Positions 26,304 to 34,813 of a stretch of DNA of 64,000 nucleotides are shown piece by piece. Origin of the DNA: Algoriphagus limi (GTDB lineage Bacteria; Bacteroidota; Bacteroidia; Cytophagales; Cyclobacteriaceae); assembly GCF_024919275.1 (NCBI RefSeq), contig NZ_JANWGH010000001.1, positions 1,310,296 through 1,374,295 on the forward strand, in the 5' to 3' direction. The stretch's first letter is position 1. Every line of letters begins with the position of its first letter. Both the position numbers and the translations under genes were made by a program. Below the pieces are notes generated by a model. It did no database searches and had not been told where the DNA came from. It worked only from the letters and a program-made list of their open reading frames with translations.

Positions 26304-27002
26304 ATGTCTAGAATGAAAAAATTGGTTGTCTTAACCGGAGCAGGCATCTCCGCAGAAAGCGGAATCAAAACCTTTCGGGATAGCGGGGGGCTTTGGGAAG
26401 GTCATGATGTGATGGAAGTAGCTACCCCTGAGGGCTGGTATCGAAATAAAGAGTTGGTCTTGGAATTCTACAACCAACGTAGAAAACAAGAACGCGAATG
26501 TAAACCAAATCTAGCCCATCAAATTCTGGTAGAATTAGAGGATTGTTTTTCTGTTCACATAGTCACTCAAAATGTAGACAGTCTTCATGAGCGGGCAGGG
26601 TCTTCTCAAGTCCTTCATTTACATGGAGAATTAAACAAAGCACAAAGCACCTTGGACCCCAAGTTGATTTACGAATTAGACCATTGGGAATTGAAATTGG
26701 GGGATAAATGTGAAAAAGGAAGTCAGCTTCGCCCTCATGTGGTTTGGTTTGGGGAAGCTGTGCCGAATATGATGCCTGCCATTCAAATCGCTCAAAAAGC
26801 TGATATTTTTTTGGTTGTCGGGACATCCTTGCAGGTATATCCGGCAGCTGATTTGGTTTCCTATATTCCTGAAAATACTCCGGTTTATTTGGTTGATCCA
26901 AATCTCCCAACTTACCGTCTTCCAAAAAACGCAACCCTCATCAATCAAGTAGCAACTGAGGGTATGAAAATACTCAAAAAGGAATTACTCAGTCTTCTTT
27001 GA
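26304..27002 (+). CDS. cobB: Sirtuin-type NAD-dependent deacylase lacking the zinc cysteines
   Basis: SIR2-family protein of 232 residues, class III-like. Motifs are VVLTGAGISAESGIKTFRD, IVTQNVDSLHERAG (NAD site, TQNxD) and HLHGEL with the catalytic His. The zinc-ribbon region, after HGELNKAQSTLDP, keeps only one Cys (GDKCEKGSQLRPHVVWFGE), so the structural zinc site is missing, which I recall as common in the Bacteroidota subgroup. A TTG at 26292 lies inside the topA terminator, so the ATG at 26304 (or 26313) is preferred. Probable role is protein desuccinylation or deacetylation. Confidence 0.9.
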   Translation: MSRMKKLVVLTGAGISAESGIKTFRDSGGLWEGHDVMEVATPEGWYRNKELVLEFYNQRRKQERECKPNLAHQILVELEDCFSVHIVTQNVDSLHERAGSSQVLHLHGELNKAQSTLDPKLIYELDHWELKLGDKCEKGSQLRPHVVWFGEAVPNMMPAIQIAQKADIFLVVGTSLQVYPAADLVSYIPENTPVYLVDPNLPTYRLPKNATLINQVATEGMKILKKELLSLL

Positions 27003-27093
27003 TTTCAAAGCTTTCAGGAAAAGCTATAAATTACAGACTAGATTGAAGTTGAATTTCCATTTTTTGGTAAATAAAAAACCCGAATAACAATTT

Positions 27094-28431
27094 ATGAATC
27101 ACAAAGTAGCCATCATTGGATGTGGACCTTCCGGTATTACTGCGCTAAAAAATCTCCTTGATCAAGGAATAGAGGCAGTAGCATTTGACCGGAATCAGGA
27201 TGTTGGAGGAAACTGGATTTACAGCGAGGACGAAAGCCATTCCAGTGTTTTTGAAACTACGCACATCATTTCATCCAAGACCTTATCTCAATACGAAGAC
27301 TTTACATTTGATGATTTCGATCCTGAGGTGGCTGATTATCCATCTCACGACGAACTCAGAAAATATTTTCAAGCCTATGCAAGACATTTTGGCTTGTACC
27401 CATACATCCGATTTGGCACCATGATTCTCCACTGTGAATGGATTGATGCTAACACTTGGGAAATCACAACAGAAAAAGACGGTCAAAAACAAACCGAGCG
27501 ATTTACCCACCTAGTCGTGGCAAATGGACATCACTGGAAACCACGCTATCCAAATTACCCCGGCGAATTTACCGGAGAATTCCTTCACTCTCATAATTTC
27601 AAAAAAGCAGAGCCTTTTCGAGGAAAGCGGGTATTGGTAATTGGAGGAGGCAATTCTGCCTGTGATGTTGCTGTGGAAACGAGTCGAGTTTCAGAAATGA
27701 CTGCGATCTCATGGAGAAGAGGTTATCGGATCGTTCCAAAATTTATTTTTGGAATGCCATCCGATAAAGTTGCAGAACGTTCCAAATGGATTCCTCCCCG
27801 AATTCGAATGTTTTTGAATTCGATTTTGCTTCGGGTAATTATTGGGAAAAATGAAGCTTATGGGCTTCGTCCTCCAACAGAACCTTTTGGAGCCACCCAT
27901 CCTACAATCAATGATGAGCTTTTGCATAAAATCCGCCATGGCAAAGTCAAGCCACGATTAGATATCAAACGCTTTGAAGGCAAGAAAGTAATCTTTGAAG
28001 ATGGGAAAGAGGAGGAATATGACAGTATTGTGGCATGTACAGGCTACTGGCTAAGTCATCCATTTTTTGACAAGGATTTTATCGACTATAGCAATGGACC
28101 AGTTCCCTTGTACTTGAAAATGTTCCATCCTTCCATCACCAATCTTTACTTTATTGGGATGTTCCAGCCTTTGGGTTGTATTTGGCCGGGAGCAGAACTT
28201 CAGAGCAAATTAATGGCTCAAGAATTAATCGGGAATTGGAAGCGCCCAGAAAACATAGAGGAACTCTGCGAAAAAGAGGTTAAAAATCCCGATTACAAGC
28301 AAATTAATACTCCTAGACATACGATCACGGTAGATTTTCATCGATTCATTCAAGATCTAAAAAAACAGCTTCCTAAAAATTACATTTCCAAAAACCCGGT
28401 CCCACAATTAATAAATCAGCAGGAGGTATGA
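27094..28431 (+). CDS. Flavin-containing monooxygenase
   Basis: FAD/NADPH-dependent monooxygenase of 445 residues. The FAD loop AIIGCGPSGITALKNL is at the N-terminus, the family signature FTGEFLHSHNF at about 163-173 fits FxGxxxHxxx(Y/F), and the NADPH loop is VLVIGGGNSACDVAVE (about 179-194). These are the features of FMOs that oxygenate amines, sulfides or carbonyls. It overlaps the next gene by 4 bases (ATGA) and heads a run with a carrier, an aldo/keto reductase and an MFS protein. The substrate is not predictable from sequence. Confidence 0.9.
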   Translation: MNHKVAIIGCGPSGITALKNLLDQGIEAVAFDRNQDVGGNWIYSEDESHSSVFETTHIISSKTLSQYEDFTFDDFDPEVADYPSHDELRKYFQAYARHFGLYPYIRFGTMILHCEWIDANTWEITTEKDGQKQTERFTHLVVANGHHWKPRYPNYPGEFTGEFLHSHNFKKAEPFRGKRVLVIGGGNSACDVAVETSRVSEMTAISWRRGYRIVPKFIFGMPSDKVAERSKWIPPRIRMFLNSILLRVIIGKNEAYGLRPPTEPFGATHPTINDELLHKIRHGKVKPRLDIKRFEGKKVIFEDGKEEEYDSIVACTGYWLSHPFFDKDFIDYSNGPVPLYLKMFHPSITNLYFIGMFQPLGCIWPGAELQSKLMAQELIGNWKRPENIEELCEKEVKNPDYKQINTPRHTITVDFHRFIQDLKKQLPKNYISKNPVPQLINQQEV

Positions 28432-29765
28432 AAAAATTAACCTTCCCTCACCCGCTCATCATTTTGGTGGGGTTTGTTCTACTTTCCTGGGTTTTCACCT
28501 TTTTGATTCCTTCTGGGAACTATGAAAGAAAACCAGATGAGCAGACGGGACGTGAAGTAGTTGTCCAAGGAAGTTATGAGTTGATTGAAAAGCAATCTGT
28601 TTCTTTTAAGGAAATGCTACTGGCAATTCCAGAAGGAATAATTCTGGGAAGTGACATACTTGTCCTTATCCTACTTATCGGCGGAGCTTTTTATGTGGTA
28701 GAAAAAACCGGTGCTCTACAAGCTGGAGTCGAAGCCTTGATTTATCGATTTCATAAAAGACAAAATCTCCTTCTCATTTTCCTTTCCTTGGGATTTTCTT
28801 TTGCAGGAGCCACCATAGCCATGCAGGAAGAAATAATTGCGATGGTTCCGATATTGGTGATTCTGGCTAAAAATCTCCGAATGGATATCCGCTCAATAAT
28901 AGGTTTGTCTTTGGGCTCATCATTGGCAGGCGCTGCATTTTCACCAATCAACCCCTTCAATTCACTTTTGGGGCAACAACTAGCAGAATTAGACCTTTCA
29001 GAAGGATTGATTTTCAGAATGCTCGTTTTCGCCCTAGGAATAGGTTTATGGACTTTTTTGATGATTCGGAATGGAAAGTCCAAAGTAGCTATCACTGAAT
29101 CACTGGAATTCGAACCAAGCCCAATTGGCTGGAGACATGGCTTGATTTTATTTCTTTCTTTGGGAGGAATAATTGTTATGGGATGGGGAATCACCCAACA
29201 TGATTGGGGATACAATGAGATGTCTTCTCTATTTTTTGTGATTGGAATATCCTGTGGTTTAATCGGGAAACTTGGAGTAAACGGTACCGCTAAAACCTAT
29301 ACAGAAGGTTTTGGAGAAATGATCTTTGCTGGAATTATCGTTGGCTTGGCAAGATCTGTTTACTTGGTTTTAGAAAAAGGAAAAATCATCGATACAGTTA
29401 TTTACTCATTTTTTAATCCTTTGGAAGGACTTCCTGATTTAGTAGCGGTAAATGGACTTTTCCTAGCGCAATGCTTAATTCATATTCCCGTACCTAGTAC
29501 TTCTGGTCAAAATGTTTTGACTATTCCATTGGCCGTTCCCTTAATGGACTTGTTGGGGATTTCAAGACAACTCGCTGTATTATCCACCCAATATGCAGTC
29601 AGTATGATGGATATGATTACTCCAACTAATGGGGGGATGATGGCTGTTGTTGCCGCTGCCGGAGTAAAATTCAATGACTGGATTCGATTTATCATTAAAA
29701 GTTGGCTAGCTGTTGTTGGAATCTGTTTGTTATCCCTAATAATCGCCTTAATTTGGTTTCATTAA
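28428..29765 (+). CDS. YfcC family (DcuC/ArsB-like) membrane carrier
   Basis: Polytopic inner-membrane protein of 445 residues with about 10-12 hydrophobic segments. The start (FPHPLIILVGFVLLSWVFTF then IPSGNYERK) and the GAFYVVEKTGALQAGVEAL region match the YfcC/C4-dicarboxylate anaerobic carrier-like family. GSSLAGAAFSPINPFNSLLG and IPVPSTSGQNVLTIPL are the two conserved re-entrant-like loops. It is probably a secondary transporter of a small organic acid or amino acid. Translationally coupled to the FMO gene. Confidence 0.88.
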   Translation: MKKLTFPHPLIILVGFVLLSWVFTFLIPSGNYERKPDEQTGREVVVQGSYELIEKQSVSFKEMLLAIPEGIILGSDILVLILLIGGAFYVVEKTGALQAGVEALIYRFHKRQNLLLIFLSLGFSFAGATIAMQEEIIAMVPILVILAKNLRMDIRSIIGLSLGSSLAGAAFSPINPFNSLLGQQLAELDLSEGLIFRMLVFALGIGLWTFLMIRNGKSKVAITESLEFEPSPIGWRHGLILFLSLGGIIVMGWGITQHDWGYNEMSSLFFVIGISCGLIGKLGVNGTAKTYTEGFGEMIFAGIIVGLARSVYLVLEKGKIIDTVIYSFFNPLEGLPDLVAVNGLFLAQCLIHIPVPSTSGQNVLTIPLAVPLMDLLGISRQLAVLSTQYAVSMMDMITPTNGGMMAVVAAAGVKFNDWIRFIIKSWLAVVGICLLSLIIALIWFH

Positions 29766-29784
29766 ACCTAAATAACCTTGATTC

Positions 29785-30804
29785 ATGAATATTAACGATC
29801 ATAATCCCCTACCCACTTACATAGCTGCTGAAAATCGGTATCAAGGAATGAAATACCGAAGAACCGGGAAAAGCGGCTTAATACTTCCAGAAATCAGCCT
29901 TGGTTTGTGGCATAATTTTGGGCACAATGCGGACTTTACGCTTGGCAGAAGAATTATCCGAAGAGCTTTTGATTTGGGAATTTCCCACTTTGACTTAGCT
30001 AATAACTACGGACCTCCTTATGGTTCGGCTGAGGAAAACTTTGGAAGAATCTTCAAAAAGGACTTGCTCCCATACCGTGATGAGCTGATCATTTCTTCCA
30101 AAGCTGGATGGGATATGTGGCCAGGTCCTTACGGAAACTGGGGATCAAGAAAATACCTGATTGCTAGCTGCGATCAAAGCTTGAAGCGAATGGGACTGGA
30201 TTATGTAGATATTTTCTACCATCACCGTCCAGATCCAGAAACTCCGCTAGAAGAGACAATGGGTGCCTTAGATCAATTGGTGCGTCAGGGTAAAGCTCTC
30301 TATGTGGGAATTTCTCAATATAGTGCAGAAGAAACAGCCCGCGCTTATTCTATTTTAAAGGAAATGGGCACACCGCTTCTGATTCACCAACCGAGATATA
30401 GCATGCTTGATCGATGGGTTGAAGGCGGTCTTTTAGATGTTCTTGAAGAAAAAGGAATAGGAAGTATAGCTTTCTCACCATTGGAGCAAGGACTTTTGAC
30501 GAATAAATACCTGAAAGGAATTCCTGAAGACTCCAGAGCTGCCAAAGATGGCCGGTATCTGAAACCTGATCAGATCAGTGAAGACAAGATTCAGATGATC
30601 AAAAAGCTTAATGATATCGCTATTTCAAGAGGACAAACCTTAGCTCAGATGGCTATTGCTTGGCTATTGAAAGATCATCGAATTACCTCTGTTTTGGTTG
30701 GTGTTTCCAGACCTGAGCAACTGGATGATAATGTTGCATCTATCAAAAACACCCAATTCAGCGATTCGGAGATAACAGAAATCAAATCAATTATCGGAGC
30801 CTAA
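29785..30804 (+). CDS. Aldo/keto reductase, YghZ/GAP-reductase type
   Basis: NADPH-dependent reductase of 339 residues, TIM barrel. The N-terminus KYRRTGKSGLILPEISLGLW, HFDLANNYGPPYGSAEE (catalytic Tyr at about 74) and ELIISSKAGWDMWPGPYGNW are close to the YghZ/L-glyceraldehyde-3-phosphate reductase group; GVSRPEQLDDNV is the cofactor-binding end. It is the third gene of the run, 19 bases after the carrier, and its last base overlaps the ATG of the MFS gene. Confidence 0.92.
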   Translation: MNINDHNPLPTYIAAENRYQGMKYRRTGKSGLILPEISLGLWHNFGHNADFTLGRRIIRRAFDLGISHFDLANNYGPPYGSAEENFGRIFKKDLLPYRDELIISSKAGWDMWPGPYGNWGSRKYLIASCDQSLKRMGLDYVDIFYHHRPDPETPLEETMGALDQLVRQGKALYVGISQYSAEETARAYSILKEMGTPLLIHQPRYSMLDRWVEGGLLDVLEEKGIGSIAFSPLEQGLLTNKYLKGIPEDSRAAKDGRYLKPDQISEDKIQMIKKLNDIAISRGQTLAQMAIAWLLKDHRITSVLVGVSRPEQLDDNVASIKNTQFSDSEITEIKSIIGA

Positions 30805-32000
30805 TGCGGCGCATTCAAGCGGGAAGTGCCCTAACGATCATTGTGATCTCCCAATTTCTGGGTACTTCCCTTTGGTTTGCCGGGAATGCAGTTATTCCTG
30901 AATTGAGTCAGAAGTTAGGCCTTCCCGAGCTCACAGGAGCAATGACCTCGGCTGTCCAATTTGGCTTTATTTCCGGAACTTTAATTTTTGCCATCCTTTC
31001 AATACCAGACCGGTTTTCTCCAAGTAGAGTTTTTTTAATCAGCTCTTTTTTAGCCGCTGGATTTAACCTCCTGATCACAGTATTTCCGCTAAGCTTCGAG
31101 TTTTTATTGACATTTCGATATTTGGTTGGTTTTTTTCTCGCGGGGATTTATCCAGTGGGAATGAAAATCGCTGCCGATTATTTTGAAAAAGGCCTCGGCA
31201 AGGCTTTGGGATTACTGGTCGGAGCATTGGTACTTGGTACGGCTCTTCCCTTTTTGATTCGAGGATTGGATTACCAATATTCCTATGAACTTATTTTTTG
31301 GATTACCTCTAGCCTAGCTGTTTTAGGAGGAATTGCGGTGGGCCTATTTGTTCCTGATGGACCTTTTCGCACTCGCAACCCAAAATTCGATTGGAAAGTA
31401 CTTCCTCGCCTCAGTCAAATAAACTCTCTTAAAGGAGCGGCATCGGGATACTTTGGTCATATGTGGGAACTTTATACTTTTTGGGCTTTTGCACCACTAG
31501 CCTTAGCTTATTTCACCAATTGGCAGACAGGGAATCCAAGCAATTCAATCGGAGTGTTTTTCATTATCGCCATAGGTGCTTTTTCATGTGCTTTAGGAGG
31601 ATTTATAGCAGCAAAAAAAAGTAGCCGAACCGTTGCACTTTCCTCTTTACTAGGATCAGGAATTTGCTGTATTTTGGTATTTCTATTGCCTGAAAATTTC
31701 GGATTTCCGGGCTTCCTTTTTCTCCTAATTTGGGGCGTTCTCGTCACTGCTGATTCCCCGCAATTCTCCACTTTAGTTGCCCAATCTACTCCACCCATCT
31801 ATCGAGGTACGGCACTTACATTGGTTAACTGCCTCGGTTTTGCATTGACTATTTTTTCGATTCAGCTTACCGAATGGCTAGTACCCAGACTGGGAGTTTC
31901 AACCTCTCTAGGACTTTTAGGAATTGGACCCATGATCGGGTTATTTCTATTTCGCTTTTTCCAAAAAAAAGAGGCCCTGTCTCAAGGCCTCTCGAAGTAG
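30804..32000 (+). CDS. MFS transporter
   Basis: Inner-membrane protein of 398 residues with about 12 hydrophobic segments in two halves. SRVFLISSFLAAGFNLL and GFFLAGIYPVGMKIAAD are typical major facilitator motifs of the first half; the linker near residue 190 is FVPDGPFRTRNP. The start overlaps the AKR stop (TAATG). The last 12 codons overlap a hairpin that terminates the opposite-strand gene. Substrate unknown; export or uptake cannot be decided. Confidence 0.87.
   Translation: MRRIQAGSALTIIVISQFLGTSLWFAGNAVIPELSQKLGLPELTGAMTSAVQFGFISGTLIFAILSIPDRFSPSRVFLISSFLAAGFNLLITVFPLSFEFLLTFRYLVGFFLAGIYPVGMKIAADYFEKGLGKALGLLVGALVLGTALPFLIRGLDYQYSYELIFWITSSLAVLGGIAVGLFVPDGPFRTRNPKFDWKVLPRLSQINSLKGAASGYFGHMWELYTFWAFAPLALAYFTNWQTGNPSNSIGVFFIIAIGAFSCALGGFIAAKKSSRTVALSSLLGSGICCILVFLLPENFGFPGFLFLLIWGVLVTADSPQFSTLVAQSTPPIYRGTALTLVNCLGFALTIFSIQLTEWLVPRLGVSTSLGLLGIGPMIGLFLFRFFQKKEALSQGLSK
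31963..31991 (-). terminator. Minus-strand terminator embedded in the MFS 3' end
   Basis: GAGGCC / GGCCTC stem (31971-31976, 31986-31991). On the minus strand it is followed by eight Ts (complement of 31963-31970), just after the stop of the secreted two-domain protein at 32019. It lies inside plus-strand coding sequence. Confidence 0.75.
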
Positions 32001-32018
32001 CGTCAAACCGGACTATTG

Positions 32019-32810
32019 CTACCTAACTACATTTTCTAAAGTTGCTAAATAAACCCACTTTTGCTCTCTAGAGTTCAAGCCCTCATTCACAGCCCTTCGG
32101 TCCGCCTCTGTTTGATCTAAATCCTCATAGGCTTGAGCATTGAAAAACTGCATGTAATCCTTATACATATTCAAGGTAAGATGAGTTGATTTGGCTTCAG
32201 TTCCTAATGGTAAAGCTGTTCGCAAAAGACTCCAATGCCCCATCAAACCTTGCTCGATTCGCTTCTGATGAATAGGCTTAAACACTTCCTCTTCTGCTTT
32301 TTCATAAGCTGCAAAATTACCCTCTTTCGCCTTCATCAGATCAAAGGAGGCTAAAACCCCTGGTCTCATGTGAAAATCATCCTCTGTCTTCACAATCTCT
32401 CTCATATACAATCGCATTGGCATTTCCCGCATAGAGAGAGAATTTTCGAATAACTTGACCACTTGGGCATCATTCAGGTGAGGGTAAGCGATTTTGGTGT
32501 ATTCGATCATTTTAGTCTCATCCAATCCGTCCATCATTTTCACAGGATCATCATAATAGGTAATCATAATGTACTGGAAGTCTGAATGGCTTGCTCCTGA
32601 CTGAAGGGCCCAAAAGTCCCATCCCGTGATTTGATTATCATTCAAGGCTTGTCTGTAAACCTTCTCCATCAAGTCTTTAAACTCGATGTAATCAAAAAGT
32701 TGGTCACTTTCTACCTTGACAAATTCAAGTACCATGTATTGATCTTTTTGAGCTTTTGCTGAAAAAGCCCAAAGCATGATACCAACGAGGAGAAAAACAT
32801 ACTTTTTCAT
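32019..32810 (-). CDS. Secreted protein with a duplicated domain, function unknown
   Basis: Protein of 263 residues with a signal peptide (FLLVGIMLWAFSAKAQ). Two halves align by eye: one begins YMVLEFVKVESDQLFDYIEF and reaches GWDFWAL, the other begins VLASFDLMKAKEGNFAAYEK and reaches GHWSLLR. This suggests two ferredoxin-like (dimeric alpha/beta barrel, NIPSNAP-like) units in tandem, but I do not recognise a named family. Transcribed alone, convergent to the MFS gene. Confidence 0.75.
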   Translation of the reverse strand: MKKYVFLLVGIMLWAFSAKAQKDQYMVLEFVKVESDQLFDYIEFKDLMEKVYRQALNDNQITGWDFWALQSGASHSDFQYIMITYYDDPVKMMDGLDETKMIEYTKIAYPHLNDAQVVKLFENSLSMREMPMRLYMREIVKTEDDFHMRPGVLASFDLMKAKEGNFAAYEKAEEEVFKPIHQKRIEQGLMGHWSLLRTALPLGTEAKSTHLTLNMYKDYMQFFNAQAYEDLDQTEADRRAVNEGLNSREQKWVYLATLENVVR

Positions 32811-33004
32811 AATTAACTGGGTTAAGTTGTTGTGCTTTCGTATAATTTAAAAAATTATTCTGCCACTTATATAAATTTTGGAATTTTATTTTTCAAAACA
32901 CCATCCCCTCAAAAAAAATACTTGCACTTATCAGGCCTCTATTCTGTAATTTTTTTAATTTAACTACCTGAATTTTGGTATTTCTCCAATAAAACGAAAA
33001 GAAT

Positions 33005-34126
33005 ATGAATGGATTGTCAAGAAGGAATTGGCTAAAAAAAGTAGGGCTTGGAAGTAGCGTAGCCATGATGGGAGGAGGCTTACTCAGTCCCCTTACTGCT
33101 AAAGAGGTCGAAAAGTTCAATCCCAGGCGATTGGATGGACCAATCCGATTGGGGTCAAATGAAAACCCTTTTGGTCCTTCTCAAAAGATGAGGAAGGCTA
33201 TGATGGATCACTTTGATCTAGGCTGCAGGTATCCTTGGGGATACAATGCCGATTTGGTTAAACTTCTAGCAGAGAAAGAAGGCGTTCCTGAAGATCACAT
33301 TGTCTTGGTTGCAGGCTCCACAGAGGGCCTCAAAGTAGCTGGAATCACTTTTGGTCAAAGCGGTGAAATTATTTCTTGTGCACCAACCTTCCTCTCCATG
33401 ATGGATTATGCGGAGCTTTGGGGTACAGATATCAACTGGGTCCCATTAAACAAGGATTTAGATTTTGATCTTGATGAAATCGAAAAACGAGTATCCTATC
33501 AAACCCGATTGGTATTTCTATGCAATCCAAATAACCCAACAGGAAAATTACTCCCAGCAGATCGAGTGAGAGACTTTTGTGAAACGGTAAGTAAGAAAAC
33601 CGTGGTATTCAGTGATGAGGCATACTATGACTTCATCAAAGAGCCTAATTATCCTTCCATGGTAGAGTTGGTCAAAAAAGGAATGGATGTGGTAGTCTCC
33701 CGCACTTTCTCTAAAGTATATGGCCTTGCTGGAATCCGATTGGGTTATTTGATCGCAAGACCTGCTTTGGCACAGCGCCTTCGCGAGCGGGTGGTTGCCA
33801 ATACAAATATCATGGCGATCGAGGCAGGTAAAGCAGCCTTGGCAGATCAAGAGTTTTATGACTTTACCCTTCAAAAAACCAACGAAGCCAAAGATGCCAT
33901 TACCAAAACTTTGGATGAATTGAAGCTACCTTATTTGGACAGTCATGCAAACTTTGTCTTCTTCCAATCCGGAAGAGATATCAAAGAATTGAATAAAGCG
34001 TTTGCTGATAAGGGCATGATCATCGGGAGACCATTTCCACCACTGAATGATTGGTGTCGTATCTCTACAGGTACCCCAGAGGAAGTCAACCTATTCAATC
34101 AATACTTAAAAGAATTGTACAGTTGA
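33005..34126 (+). CDS. Tat-exported HisC-like aminotransferase
   Basis: Class I/II aminotransferase of 373 residues resembling histidinol-phosphate aminotransferase. The N-terminus LSRRNWLKKVGLGSSVAMMG is a Tat signal, unusual for HisC. PLP-site features are intact: LGSNENPFGPS, FLCNPNNPTGK, FSDEAYYDF, and the Schiff-base lysine K237 in SRTFSKVYGLAGIRLG. An exported enzyme is unlikely to serve histidine synthesis, so a periplasmic amino acid transformation is inferred. The GNAT gene follows with overlap. Confidence 0.88.
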   Translation: MNGLSRRNWLKKVGLGSSVAMMGGGLLSPLTAKEVEKFNPRRLDGPIRLGSNENPFGPSQKMRKAMMDHFDLGCRYPWGYNADLVKLLAEKEGVPEDHIVLVAGSTEGLKVAGITFGQSGEIISCAPTFLSMMDYAELWGTDINWVPLNKDLDFDLDEIEKRVSYQTRLVFLCNPNNPTGKLLPADRVRDFCETVSKKTVVFSDEAYYDFIKEPNYPSMVELVKKGMDVVVSRTFSKVYGLAGIRLGYLIARPALAQRLRERVVANTNIMAIEAGKAALADQEFYDFTLQKTNEAKDAITKTLDELKLPYLDSHANFVFFQSGRDIKELNKAFADKGMIIGRPFPPLNDWCRISTGTPEEVNLFNQYLKELYS

Positions 34127-34686
34127 TAGAAGAAAATCTCATTTTAGAAAATGAAAAAATCCTGCTTCGCCCTATTAAGGAGCAGGATTTTTCTTTGCTG
34201 TTGGAATTGACTCAAGACCAAAGCCTTTGGGAATATTTCACGCATAATCTAAGTACAATGGATGGAATCCAATCTTGGGCTCTTCCGGCTTTACAAAAGG
34301 AGCGGCTTCAATTTGTTTTGATTGACAAAGACTCTGGGAATCTTATGGGTTCCTCTGGTTTTGGGAATTATTCGGAAAGAGATGAAAGGATTGAAATAGG
34401 TTGGACTTGGATAGGAAAGCCTTTTCAAGGTACTGGTGTGAATGCTCAAATGAAATTCCTGATGATGGAATATGCTTTTGAACAAATGAAGCTCGAACGG
34501 ATAGAATTAAAAACAGATGTTTTGAACTTACCTGCTCGGAAGGCTTTAATCAAATTGGGATTGGTAGAAGAAGGAATTTTGCGGAGCCATACTCTGCTAT
34601 CTACTGGAAGAAGAAGGGATACGATTTACTATAGCCTTTTAAAAAATGAATGGGAAAGGTTTAAAAAGTCATTTAAAGAAGCGTAG
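34123..34686 (+). CDS. GNAT acetyltransferase, RimJ/RimL-like
   Basis: Protein of 187 residues from the chosen TTG, which overlaps the TGA of the HisC-like gene (TTGA). It begins near LILENEKILLRPIKEQDF, the usual opening of RimJ/L-type GNATs, followed by EIGWTWIGKPFQGTGVNAQM (acetyl-CoA loop) and NLPARKALIKLGLVEEG. Longer in-frame starts lie inside the HisC gene and give an N-terminus not found in the family. Likely N-terminal protein or small-molecule acetylation. Confidence 0.8.
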   Translation: MIEENLILENEKILLRPIKEQDFSLLLELTQDQSLWEYFTHNLSTMDGIQSWALPALQKERLQFVLIDKDSGNLMGSSGFGNYSERDERIEIGWTWIGKPFQGTGVNAQMKFLMMEYAFEQMKLERIELKTDVLNLPARKALIKLGLVEEGILRSHTLLSTGRRRDTIYYSLLKNEWERFKKSFKEA

Positions 34687-34688
34687 AA

Positions 34689-34811
34689 AAGAGGCTGTCT
34701 TTTAAATTCCTATTGTCATAATGAGCGAAGTCGAAATGTAGCAATATTAAATGCACTTGGACTTCGACTTCGCTCAGTCTGATAAAAAATAAGCTTTAAA
34801 GACAGCCTCTT
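34689..34811. repeat. Nested inverted repeat, REP/MITE-like
   Basis: The outer arms AAGAGGCTGTCTTT (34689-34702) and its complement (34798-34811) enclose a second perfect pair, TGAGCGAAGTCGAA (34722-34735) and its complement (34763-34776). The inner pair resembles the GAGCGAAGTCGAA repeats scattered in Bacteroidota genomes. The element fills the space between the stops of the convergent GNAT and AarF genes and could also act as a bidirectional terminator. Confidence 0.8.
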
Positions 34812-34813
34812 CC

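Noticed and set aside
34723..34776. Possible CRISPR-like or phage-related repeat
   Set aside because: There are only two inverted arms and no direct repeats with spacers; a REP-like or terminator element explains it.
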